Source: DASVCS01 sp036381495
Lineage (GTDB): Bacteria; Gemmatimonadota; Gemmatimonadetes; Longimicrobiales; RSA9
Assembly: GCA_036381495.1 (NCBI GenBank)
Contig: DASVCS010000036.1
Location: forward strand, 1-41,098
Direction of reading: 5' to 3'
DNA: 41,098 bases
The notes beneath the pieces were generated by a model. It was not told where the DNA came from. It searched no databases and worked only from the letters and a program-made list of their open reading frames with translations. Both the position numbers and the translations under genes were made by a program. Below are positions 32,925-40,953 of this stretch, in pieces. The number at the start of each line of letters is the position of its first letter. Within the stretch, counting starts at the first letter, position 1.

Positions 32925-35900
32925 ATGCGTCGTTCTTCCCCGGGACCGACCTTTCTCGTCCTTGTCGTTCTCGCCGTTTCGTTCGCGGCATCCACGGCGG
33001 CTGCGCAGGCGCCGCCGGTCATGGTCGAGCGCATGGGCGAACGGGTGATCGAGGCCGAGCCGGGCGAACTGGTCAGTGCGGTGTTCCGGCTGACGAACAC
33101 CAGTGATCGGGCGGTTCCGGTGTGGGCGCAGGCGGAGCTGCCGCAGGGGTGGCGCTGGGTCGCGCCGAGCGGTACGAGGCAGCTCGCGGCGGGTGCGAGC
33201 GAGGTGCGCGTGCTCGGGATGCGGATCCCGGACACGGCCGCCGCGGGTCGCTACACGATTCCATACGATGTCGTGGCCGGCTGGCCGACCGCGCCGCAGG
33301 TCCGCAACACGGTCGTGGTGGATGTCGCCGAGCGGCATGAGGTGGCGTTGTCGCTGATCGAGTCGCCGCGTTTCGTGGAGGCGGGTACCGCGTACGAGGC
33401 GCGATTTCGCGTGCGCAACCTGGGGAACGTCGCGACGCGTATCGCGCTCCGGCTCGGCGGGAGCGGTCGGTTCGAGGCGCGGACCGATTCGGGCGAGGTC
33501 ACGCTCGAGCCGGGCGGGAGCCGGATGGTCGCGGTCACGGTGGAGACCGATGCCGATCTGCGGCGGACGTTGCGCCACGCCGTGACGCTGCGCGCCGAGG
33601 CCGACGGTGACACTGCCGTAGCGACGAGCATCGTGGAGGTACTCGCGCGGGGGCGTGGACCGGCGCCGCCGCGCCGCGCGTTCCCGGTACGGCTCGCCGT
33701 GCGCGCGACCGATCCGGGCGACCATGCGCCGCCGCTGGAGCTGTCCGGCGCCGGCGCGCTCACGCGGGACGGCGCCGTCCGCATGAGCTTCCTGCTACGC
33801 GGTCCGGAAGCCGGCCGGTCGTCGCTCTTCGGCGAGCGCGACGAGTACCGGCTCGAACTCCGGGGCCGCGACTTCGAGCTCCTCCTCGGCGACCGCGTCT
33901 ACAGCCAGTCGCTCCTGACGCAGCCCGGGCGCTACGGCTTCGGCGCTGGCGGCCGCATGGGCCTTGGCGCGCTCGAGTTCGGCGGCTTCATGCTCCGCGA
34001 CCGCCGGTACGGAACGGGCGCATCGCAGGGCGCTGCGTTCCTCGGCTACCGGCTGGGCGATTCGCGGGTCCGCCTGAACTACAACGACGCGGGCGTCGCG
34101 GGCCGCGGCGGTCTCTGGAGCGGTCAGGGCGTGCTGGCGCCGGTCCCCGGGTTGACGCTCGAAGCGGAGTACGGGATCGCCGGTCAGGCCGTGAGCGGAG
34201 CGCGACCGGACGCGTACACGATCGGCCTGCACGCGGCGCGTGCCCGGCTCGCGCTCGATGCGCGACACATGCGCGTGGACCCGGACTACCCCGGCTCTTA
34301 CCCGGGAGCGCGTCAGGACTACGCGAGCATTGCGACAATGCCGTGGGGCGAACTCCGGCTCGCGGCATCGCTGAACCGCTACGACCGCGAGTACGCGCCG
34401 GGCGCCGCGCGGCGGAACCACATCTACCAGGTGAGCCTGACCCACAACGGCGACGCATCGCTGTTGCTGCGCTCGAGTCACCGATCCGCGGACGGGTTCG
34501 GCTGGATCTACGACCGGGAGGAGCGGTCGGCCCGGCTCCGACTGGGCCGCGAGATCCTCGGCGTGCGGCTCTGGCCGGAAGCCGAGATCGGCGCCACCGA
34601 GGACCGGCTCACGGGCGAGACGTCGCCGTTCCTGCGCTACGGGCTCCGGACGGGATTCTATGGCTACGGCCAGTCGGTCTCCGCGTGGATCGACCGTTTC
34701 GATGGCCGGACCACGTTCATGGCGGCGCCGCGCGCGTGGGTCGCCGCCGGGTTCCGGGCGTCGGTGCGGCTCGGTGCGCGCACGCGGCTGAGCCTCTCGC
34801 TGAGCGGCCGCCGCTATGACGACACCGACCGCTGGGGCACGACGGTGGTCGACCTGGCGGTCGAGCAGGGACTGCCGTTCGGCCACAGCCTGTTCTCGCG
34901 GGGTCGCCGGGTCTCGAACGGCTCATCACTGCTCGATCCACGCACCGAAGCGCTCGTCGAGTACATCGTACCGTTCGAGATCCCGATCGGCGCCGGCGGC
35001 GCCCGGGTCGACGGCCGCGTCTACGACGCGGAGACCGGCGAGGCGCTCGGCGGCGTGCCCGTACGTCTGGGCGAGCGGACCGTGCTCACCGATGCACAGG
35101 GCCGCGTCGAGTTCGATGGCGTTGCGCCCGGCGTGCACTACGTGACGGTGGACCGGCGAAGCGTCGGGATCGATCGCGTCCCGCTGACCCCGTTGCCGTT
35201 GAAGATCGACGTCGGCCCGGACGAGCGGGCCACGGTCGAGATCGGACTCGTCCGCGGCGCGCGCCTGTCCGGCACGGTCCGCCGCTTCGCGTTCGAGGAG
35301 GTCTTGCGACAGGACGCGACGCCCGAGCTGGTCGAGGCCGGCGGGCTCGCCAACGTCGTCGTCGAGGCGGAGAACGACGGCGAGGTCCATCGCCGCCTGA
35401 GCGATGCGCGGGGCGCATTCGACTTCGGCAGCGTGCGCCCCGGACGCTGGACGATCCGCGTCCGGGCCGCCGACCTCCCCGCGCATCACGCGCTCGAACC
35501 GGCTCAGACGATCATCGAACTCGAGCCCGGCGTCGCTGAGGAGGTCGTCCTGCGCGTCGTGCCCGTGCGCCGCGAGGTCCGCATCATCGACCGCGGCGTG
35601 GTCCGCGCGGATGGAGCGGTCGAGAACCCGCCGGGGCTCGCACGCACGCCGCCCCCGCCCCGCTGGCCGGTACGGCGTTACCGGGTCGGGCTGGACGACG
35701 TCGGCCTGATGCAGGTCGCGCGCAACGTCTACCGCGACGCGTCGCTCTGGCCCAAGATCTGGCTCGCGAACCGCGCCCAGGTCCCGAATCCCGACCTCAT
35801 CCGTGTCGGGCAGACACTGGTCATCCCGCCGCGAGCGCCGCTGACGTTCGCGGAGCGGACCGCGCGGAACGCGTACTATCGGGGCCGGAGCGGCACGGCT

Positions 35901-36122
35901 CGCAGCTACACGGTGCAGCAGGGCGACGTCAGTCTGATGCAGGTCGCGCGCGAGGTCTACGGCGATGCATCGCTGTGGCCGAAGATCTGGGTCGCGAACC
36001 GGGCGACGCTCCCGGATCCGGACCTGATCCGGCCGGGGCAGGTCCTGCACATCCCGGCGCGGGCGCCCTTGACCGCCGAGGAACGCGCCGCGCTGCGGCA
36101 GTACCGCGAGCGCGGACGTTAG
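32925..36122 (+). CDS. Usher-like outer-membrane protein with NEW3, regulatory and LysM domains
   Basis: A 1065-residue exported protein. In order: signal peptide (1-28); two NEW3-like beta sandwiches (about 44-135 and 140-225, with AVFRLTNTSDRAVPV and ARFRVRNLGNVATR); a long region of short amphipathic strands ending in aromatics (about 235-690), suggesting an outer-membrane barrel; two carboxypeptidase-regulatory-like domains (about 694-770 and 779-850, with TDAQGRVEFDGVAPG); and two LysM domains (from Tyr919 and Tyr995, sharing SLWPKIWxANRA). The plug-like and C-terminal beta domains recall pilus ushers, but no classical usher family match is evident. The LysM pair should bind peptidoglycan. 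It probably assembles or anchors the subunits encoded upstream. Confidence 0.7.
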   Translation: MRRSSPGPTFLVLVVLAVSFAASTAAAQAPPVMVERMGERVIEAEPGELVSAVFRLTNTSDRAVPVWAQAELPQGWRWVAPSGTRQLAAGASEVRVLGMRIPDTAAAGRYTIPYDVVAGWPTAPQVRNTVVVDVAERHEVALSLIESPRFVEAGTAYEARFRVRNLGNVATRIALRLGGSGRFEARTDSGEVTLEPGGSRMVAVTVETDADLRRTLRHAVTLRAEADGDTAVATSIVEVLARGRGPAPPRRAFPVRLAVRATDPGDHAPPLELSGAGALTRDGAVRMSFLLRGPEAGRSSLFGERDEYRLELRGRDFELLLGDRVYSQSLLTQPGRYGFGAGGRMGLGALEFGGFMLRDRRYGTGASQGAAFLGYRLGDSRVRLNYNDAGVAGRGGLWSGQGVLAPVPGLTLEAEYGIAGQAVSGARPDAYTIGLHAARARLALDARHMRVDPDYPGSYPGARQDYASIATMPWGELRLAASLNRYDREYAPGAARRNHIYQVSLTHNGDASLLLRSSHRSADGFGWIYDREERSARLRLGREILGVRLWPEAEIGATEDRLTGETSPFLRYGLRTGFYGYGQSVSAWIDRFDGRTTFMAAPRAWVAAGFRASVRLGARTRLSLSLSGRRYDDTDRWGTTVVDLAVEQGLPFGHSLFSRGRRVSNGSSLLDPRTEALVEYIVPFEIPIGAGGARVDGRVYDAETGEALGGVPVRLGERTVLTDAQGRVEFDGVAPGVHYVTVDRRSVGIDRVPLTPLPLKIDVGPDERATVEIGLVRGARLSGTVRRFAFEEVLRQDATPELVEAGGLANVVVEAENDGEVHRRLSDARGAFDFGSVRPGRWTIRVRAADLPAHHALEPAQTIIELEPGVAEEVVLRVVPVRREVRIIDRGVVRADGAVENPPGLARTPPPPRWPVRRYRVGLDDVGLMQVARNVYRDASLWPKIWLANRAQVPNPDLIRVGQTLVIPPRAPLTFAERTARNAYYRGRSGTARSYTVQQGDVSLMQVAREVYGDASLWPKIWVANRATLPDPDLIRPGQVLHIPARAPLTAEERAALRQYRERGR

Positions 36123-36152
36123 AGCGGCTCATCCGCCTGTTCGAAGCCGCTC
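36120..36152 (+). terminator. Stem-loop at the usher-like gene stop, repeat copy 2
   Basis: GAGCGGCT (36122-36129) pairs with AGCCGCTC (36145-36152), beginning at the TAG stop. It matches the stem-loop at 30280-30312 in position and sequence, with compensating changes in the stem. The two copies bracket the whole chaperone/usher-like cluster. Confidence 0.55.
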
Positions 36153-36254
36153 GACCGTTCGCGACGCGCTCGCGGCCCGGGTATGAACTCGGGAACGATG
36201 CGACGGCCGCGCTGGACGCGCCCCGGCCCCTCGGGCGCCCGGTCGGGATCGAAC

Positions 36255-37346
36255 TCAGCGCACGCCCCAGTCCGCGTTCCGGTCGGGCGCCGGATCCGTC
36301 GTCACCTGGTGCTCACCCGTGCCATCCGCATTGATGATCCACAGGTCGGCGAGCGGGCGGTCCGCCACGTCGCGGTCGAAGATGATGCTGCGGCCATCGG
36401 GCGACCACGCCGGGGACGTGTTGATGACGGAGGTCGTGAACGTGAGCTGGACGGGCGAGCTCCCGGAATCCAGTCGCACCGAGAAGATCTCGGGGTTCCC
36501 ATCCCAGTTGCTCGCGAACGCGAGAATGGAATCGTTCGGCGACCACACGGGGCGGATGTCCTGGTGAATGCTGCTGACGACCCGGACGGCGCCGGTGCCG
36601 TCGGCGTTCATGACGTAGATCTCCTCATTCCCGTCGCGCGCCGAGGTGAACGCGATCCGGCGCCCGTCCCGGGACCAGTCCGGATCGCGGTCCGCACCCG
36701 GCGCGTTCGTCAGGCGGGTGAGCCCCGTGCCGTCGACGTTCACCACGTAGATCTCGTACTCCCCGCCGTCGCGCGTCGAGGCGAACGCGATGCGGCGTCC
36801 GTCGGGCGAGACGTCGGGGAACAGGTTGAGCCCGGGCTCGTCGGTCACCTGCGACGTCGCTCCCGTAGCGAGGTCCAGGATGAAGATGTCGCACCCGTCC
36901 GGCGCCCTCCTCGAGAACGCGATCTTGCTCGAACCGCCCGGGAACCACGTCGGGTAGAAATCGTCCACGTCGTTGTCCGTGAGCTGCGTGAGCCCGGTGC
37001 CGTCCGGCTCGATGGCGAACAGTTCGTGGTCGCCGTCGACATTGCGGTCGAAGATGATCGGGCCGTGGCCGGCGCCGTGGACGTCGTCGTCATGGCCGTG
37101 GCCATCGCTGTGCCGCGCGGCCGCGATGCACTCGCCCTGGTTGCGGAAGCCGAGATCGCGCCAGCCGCCGTGGCGACAGTCGTCCGCGCTCGCGGGCGTG
37201 GTGCCGGCCACTCCCGTACCCGGCCGCATCGTCGCCGCGGCCGGATCCTCGCCAGCCACCGTGGGCAGCGCGCTTCGCTCGCACGCCGCCAGCGCCAGCG
37301 CGGCCGCGGCCAGGGCCGCCAAGCCGACACGAGTCGTGTTTCGCAT
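36255..37346 (-). CDS. TolB/PD40-type beta-propeller lipoprotein
   Basis: A 363-residue lipoprotein. A signal peptide with lipobox (LALAAC, Cys22) is followed by a short cysteine-containing module DCRHGGWRDLGFRNQGECIA (about 56-75), a His/Asp/Gly-rich linker (about 79-95), and six PD40 repeats with FxPDVSPDGRRIAFASTRD and EIYVVNVDGTG patterns, making a six-bladed propeller like that of TolB. The two cysteines of the module may form a disulfide. The propeller is the same type as in the Ig-like protein at 21854. GGAGG lies 7 nt ahead of the ATG. It may bind proteins at the envelope; its partner is unknown. Confidence 0.88.
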   Translation of the reverse strand: MRNTTRVGLAALAAAALALAACERSALPTVAGEDPAAATMRPGTGVAGTTPASADDCRHGGWRDLGFRNQGECIAAARHSDGHGHDDDVHGAGHGPIIFDRNVDGDHELFAIEPDGTGLTQLTDNDVDDFYPTWFPGGSSKIAFSRRAPDGCDIFILDLATGATSQVTDEPGLNLFPDVSPDGRRIAFASTRDGGEYEIYVVNVDGTGLTRLTNAPGADRDPDWSRDGRRIAFTSARDGNEEIYVMNADGTGAVRVVSSIHQDIRPVWSPNDSILAFASNWDGNPEIFSVRLDSGSSPVQLTFTTSVINTSPAWSPDGRSIIFDRDVADRPLADLWIINADGTGEHQVTTDPAPDRNADWGVR

Positions 37347-37516
37347 CGTGCATCCTCCGTCCTCGGGGGTCGTCGTGCCGCGCCGCGGCGCGCGACACGT
37401 CGCGGCGCGCCCGCGAAACGCGGGTGCGCCGTTCGAGCCGTTACGGTGCCGACGCATCGCCAACTACGGCAATGGCATATTTGGGGGGTTGACCGGGGTT
37501 CGGGCGCGGCAGCCCC

Positions 37517-38923
37517 TCACCACAGCACCCGCCGCACCCTCCTCCCCATGAGCACCGCGACCACGCCGAGCGCCAGGGCGAGGCCGGTCCAGATCCCGCG
37601 GGGTCCGAGCGGTGTGTGGAAGCCGAGGCCGTATGCGACGGGCAACCCGACGCCCCAGTAGCCGAGCGCGGCGAGAAGCATGGGGGTGCGCGTGTCCGCC
37701 GCGCCGCGCAGCAGGTTGATGCCGGCGACCTGCCCGCCGTCGAAGAGCTGGAAGAGCGCGGCGATGAGGAGGAGCGAGGCGCCGAGGTGGATGATCGCGC
37801 GATCGTCGGTGTAGAGCCCGACCAGCGCATCGGGCGCGGCCACGAAGAGCAGCGCGCAGCACCCCATGAACCCGAGCGTCAGGAGGTAGGTGCCGGTGAT
37901 GGCGCGGCGGACGCCGTGCCGGTTGCGTGCGCCGATGTGGTGGCCGACGCGGATCGAGCCGGCCATGCTCGCGCCGAGCGCGACCATGAAGGTGGTCGCC
38001 CCGATGTTGAGTGTGACCTCGTGTGCGGCGAGTTCGACCGGTCCGAGCCATCCCATCATCACGGCGGCGAGCGCGAAGATCCCGACTTCGAGTCCCATCT
38101 GTGCGCCGGCGGGCGCGCCGATCCGGGCGATGCGGCGGAGCAGCTCGGCGCGCGGGCGCCAGTGCACGCCTCTGAACGGGTGGAGCTCGGGGTTCCACGC
38201 GAGGTATCCCAGGATCCCGAGCAGCATCGCCCAGCGCACGAGAGTGGTCGCCCAGCCGCTCCCGACCACGCCCATGGCGGGGATCCAGCCATCGATGCCG
38301 TAGATCAGTGCCCCGTTGAAGAGCGCGTTCAGGCCGAGCCCGCCGAGCGTCGTGGCCATGGGCGGGCGCGAGAGCCCCATCCCTTCGAGGAACTGGCGGA
38401 CCGCCATGAACAGCAGCGCGGGCGGCGCGCCGAGCGCGAGCGCGATCGTGTAGCCGCCGGCGAGCTTCGCGACGGCGGGATCCTGATCCAGCAGCCGTGC
38501 GAGCGGGCCGCCGGCGAGTGAGATCACGGCCAGTGGAATGCTGAGCGCGAGGGCGAGCCAGAGCCCCTGGACGAGCACCCGGCGGCACGCGGCGCGATCC
38601 CCGGCGCCGAACGCCTGGCTCACGAGGGGCGTCATCCCGAGCACCACCCCGGTGCAGACCATGAGCACGGTCGTGTGGATGGCCGCGCCGACGGCCGCGG
38701 CGGCGAGCGCGGTCGCGCCCAGCGGTCCGACCATCAGCGTGTCGACCGTGGTCATCCCGATGGTCCCGAGCTGGCTGATGATGATCGGCCCCGCCACGGC
38801 GAGGAGCGTCCGCAACTCGTGGCGGAACAGACGGGCGCGGCGGGCGCGCGCGGGCCGGCGCGCGGCTCGGCGCCCGCGGCGGTTCGGCTCGACGTGGAGC
38901 GAGGGCGGCGACGTCGTGTGCAT
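37517..38923 (-). CDS. MATE family efflux transporter
   Basis: A 468-residue transporter with twelve predicted membrane helices in two homologous halves, of the NorM-like MATE family. Typical segments are AVAGPIIISQLGTIGMTTVDTLMVGPLG in helices 1-2, GMTPLVSQAFGAGDR, and in the second half RIGAPAGAQMGLEVG and ASMAGSIRVGHHIGARN. Members export cationic compounds or metabolites in exchange for Na+ or H+. The first 36 residues are Arg-rich and cytoplasmic. The ATG at 38923 is preceded by GGAG at short spacing. It lies 170 nt upstream of the TolB-like lipoprotein gene on the same strand, with an inverted repeat CCCGCG-AAA-CGCGGG (37410-37424) in between, and is probably a separate unit. Confidence 0.92.
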   Translation of the reverse strand: MHTTSPPSLHVEPNRRGRRAARRPARARRARLFRHELRTLLAVAGPIIISQLGTIGMTTVDTLMVGPLGATALAAAAVGAAIHTTVLMVCTGVVLGMTPLVSQAFGAGDRAACRRVLVQGLWLALALSIPLAVISLAGGPLARLLDQDPAVAKLAGGYTIALALGAPPALLFMAVRQFLEGMGLSRPPMATTLGGLGLNALFNGALIYGIDGWIPAMGVVGSGWATTLVRWAMLLGILGYLAWNPELHPFRGVHWRPRAELLRRIARIGAPAGAQMGLEVGIFALAAVMMGWLGPVELAAHEVTLNIGATTFMVALGASMAGSIRVGHHIGARNRHGVRRAITGTYLLTLGFMGCCALLFVAAPDALVGLYTDDRAIIHLGASLLLIAALFQLFDGGQVAGINLLRGAADTRTPMLLAALGYWGVGLPVAYGLGFHTPLGPRGIWTGLALALGVVAVLMGRRVRRVLW

Positions 38924-39329
38924 GGGCTCCGGCTATGATCGATGCGTCTCCGTGGCCCTGCCCTCTCGGCGGGCGAGCCGCGTGCTACCCCGTCGCCGCG
39001 GCGCCGGGTCCGTTACCGGCGTGCCCCGCCCCGAACGGAGGCGAGCGACCGCATCGGAGCGGCATCGGCGAGCGACCGAAAAGACTCCGAGCACCGTAGG
39101 TGCGAGAAGGCTCCGGCCGGGCGGGCGTAGCCGCGGAAGGGCGGCCCACCGCCGGAGCGCTCTGCGTGCCGGGCGCGATCCGTATGGCCGAACGACCGCG
39201 CCGCCGCCCCGCGCACGGTGGACGGAGCCGTCCGCCGGACGTTATCTTCGTCGCCTCGCGCGACTTTCGATTCCGCACGGCGCGCCCGCACGCGCCCGGC
39301 GCGGATCCGTTCCGAGATACGGGGATTCC
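38924..39329. other. Divergent intergenic region, 406 bp
   Basis: No gene is supported. It contains a segment (39109-39136) resembling part of the stem-loops at 30280 and 36120, and a TATCTT element at 39243-39248 that could be a -10 box for the fragment and hemE downstream. The rest is GC-rich with no coding signal I trust. Confidence 0.45.
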
Positions 39330-39599
39330 ATGCGGCGCACCGTAGCACGCCGCGGCCCGTGGGCCGCGCTCGCCAGCCTGACCTCGCAGACGGCGGCCCA
39401 GGAGACTGTGGATGTGGCCGCCGCGAAGGCCGCCGCATGGGACGCGACCGAGGCGCACGGCCCGACCCGGACGATCGAGTTCACCGCCGAGGAAGGCACC
39501 TGGATGGCAGTCGACGTGGACATGAGCGCCGCGTGTGGCCCTCCCGCGACGTGCAGCGCTCCGTTCCGGGCCGAAGTCGCGGCGCCGGGGACCCGATGA
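39330..39599 (+). pseudogene. 5' remnant of an exported amidohydrolase/TolB-type protein gene
   Basis: An 89-codon frame. It starts with a poor signal peptide (RRTVARRGPWAALASLTSQTAAQ), then KAAAWDATEAHGPTRTIEF and TAEEGTWMAVDVDMS. The latter strongly resembles the mature N-terminus of long secreted proteins that join a TolB-like propeller to an amidohydrolase domain. After VDVDMS the similarity stops, where those proteins continue with PDG-type repeats; the remaining 23 residues are unrelated. It therefore looks like the front end of a gene cut by deletion. Its new stop codon overlaps the hemE start in an ATGA, so translation through it could now feed hemE. Whether it is still translated is unknown. 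Confidence 0.6.
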
Positions 39600-40630
39600 A
39601 CGACAGGCTGTTGCGCGCGCTGCGGCGCGAACCCGTGGATCGTACGCCCGTCTGGTTCATGCGCCAGGCGGGTCGGTCGCTCCCGCGGTACCGGGAGAGC
39701 CGGGCCGAGCAGGGGATGTTCGAAATCATCCGAGATCCGGCGCGCGCCGCGGAGATCACGGCCATGCCGCTCGACTATTACCCGGTCGACGCGTGCGTCC
39801 TCTACAACGACCTGAGCACGCCGTTCTTCGGTGCGGGGCTCGATGTCACGCTGGTGCCGGGCGTCGGGCCGGTCGTGGACCGCCCGATCGAGACGGCCGA
39901 TGACGTGGACCGGCTGCCGCCGTTCGACGCGCGCACGGCGTTCCCGTACATCTACGAGCAGATCCGGATCCTGCGCGACCGGCTCGACGTTCCGGTCATC
40001 GCGTTCGTCGGCGCGCCGTTCACGCTCTGCTCGTACCTGCTCCGGGGAGAGTCGGGGAAGAGTCGGCAGGTCGAGGCGCTCAAGGCGTTCATCTTCCGCG
40101 AGCCGACCGCATGGGACCGGCTGGCCGACTACTGGGCGCGCCACCTCGCGGAATACGGGATCGCGCAACACGAGGCGGGCGCCGCCGCCATCCAGGTCTT
40201 CGACTCCTGGGCCGGCGCACTCTCGCCCGAAGACTACGAGCGCTACGTCCTGCCCCACAGCCGGACGCTGCTGGATCGCCTGAAGGCGGCCGGCGTACCG
40301 ACGCTGCACTTCGCGACCGGCAATCCGGCACTGCTCCCGCTCATCGCCGAGGCCGGCGGCGACGGGATCGGCGTGGACTGGCGGCTGCCGATCGATCGGG
40401 CCTGGGCGGCGATCGGCCACGACCGCGCGATCCAGGGGAACCTGGATCCGGCCGCGCTCCTCGCGGGTACCGACGCCGCGCTTCGCATGACGCGCGACAT
40501 CCTCGAGCGGGCCGGCGGACGACCAGGCCACATCTTCAATGTCGGCCACGGGATCCTGCCCGGGACGGACCCCGGGGTGATCCGCGCGGTCGTGGACGCG
40601 GTGCATGAGGCGCCTTCGGCGCCAGGCTAG
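39596..40630 (+). CDS. hemE: Uroporphyrinogen decarboxylase
   Basis: A 344-residue cytoplasmic enzyme that removes four acetate carboxyl groups from uroporphyrinogen III to make coproporphyrinogen III in heme synthesis. Family signatures are clear: PVWFMRQAGRSLPRYRE near the N-terminus (usual AGRYLPEYR with Ser for Tyr), FVGAPFTLCSYL, the catalytic-cleft Asp in PLDYYPVDACVLYNDLSTP, HFATGNPALLPL and the C-terminal FNVGHGILPGTDP. Length is normal for the family. The ATG at 39596 gives the standard N-terminus MNDRLLRALRREPVDRTPVW; an in-frame extension of 126 codons is non-coding-like. The start overlaps the stop of the upstream fragment by 4 nt. A G-rich array begins right at its stop codon. 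Confidence 0.95.
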   Translation: MNDRLLRALRREPVDRTPVWFMRQAGRSLPRYRESRAEQGMFEIIRDPARAAEITAMPLDYYPVDACVLYNDLSTPFFGAGLDVTLVPGVGPVVDRPIETADDVDRLPPFDARTAFPYIYEQIRILRDRLDVPVIAFVGAPFTLCSYLLRGESGKSRQVEALKAFIFREPTAWDRLADYWARHLAEYGIAQHEAGAAAIQVFDSWAGALSPEDYERYVLPHSRTLLDRLKAAGVPTLHFATGNPALLPLIAEAGGDGIGVDWRLPIDRAWAAIGHDRAIQGNLDPAALLAGTDAALRMTRDILERAGGRPGHIFNVGHGILPGTDPGVIRAVVDAVHEAPSAPG

Positions 40631-40660
40631 GGCTGGGGCTGGGGCTGGGGCTGGGGAGGG
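40627..40660 (+). repeat. GGGCTG hexamer array at the hemE stop
   Basis: The hemE stop TAG (40628-40630) is the start of a run of GGGCTG hexamers, about four units, then GGGGAGGGCCCGGGAGGGGG. Four or more G-tracts with short loops make it a typical quadruplex-forming pattern in the mRNA 3' end. Confidence 0.6.
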
Positions 40661-40719
40661 CCCGGGAGGGGGTGCGGTGGAGGGGAGGACGGCCCGGCGA
40701 GGGGCGGGAGCTGGATGGG

Positions 40720-40918
40720 AACGGCCGGGAGCGGGAGCGGCGGCTGCGCCGCCTGGAGCGGGAACGTTTACGTTTACGGGATGGGGGCGGCCGGGAACGG
40801 GAGCGGGAACATTGCGGGAAGGAGAGATGAGAACGGTGCCGGGATCAGGATCGGGGTCGGGATCGACGGCCCACGGCGGAGGCTCCGCCCCGGGGACGCG
40901 CACGCGCTCGCGCACGGC
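40720..40918 (+). repeat. Dispersed GC-rich repeat, copy B
   Basis: Plus-strand hexamers GGGAGC and GGGAAC, the core GGGAACGTTTACG with a second TTTACG and GGGATGGGGGCGGCC (40760-40792), more GGGAAC/GGGAGC units, then CACGCGCTCGCGCACGGC (40901-40918). This matches copy A at 5927-6025 read on the minus strand in content and order, but with longer spacing. A related short piece is at 4101-4121. Confidence 0.6.
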
Positions 40919-40953
40919 TGCCCCCAAGCGGGACGAGGGTGTGCCCCACCCAG

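Noticed and set aside
39218..39595. Upstream in-frame extension of hemE by 126 codons
   Set aside because: The extension is Arg-rich and not protein-like, and the start at 39596 gives the normal hemE N-terminus.
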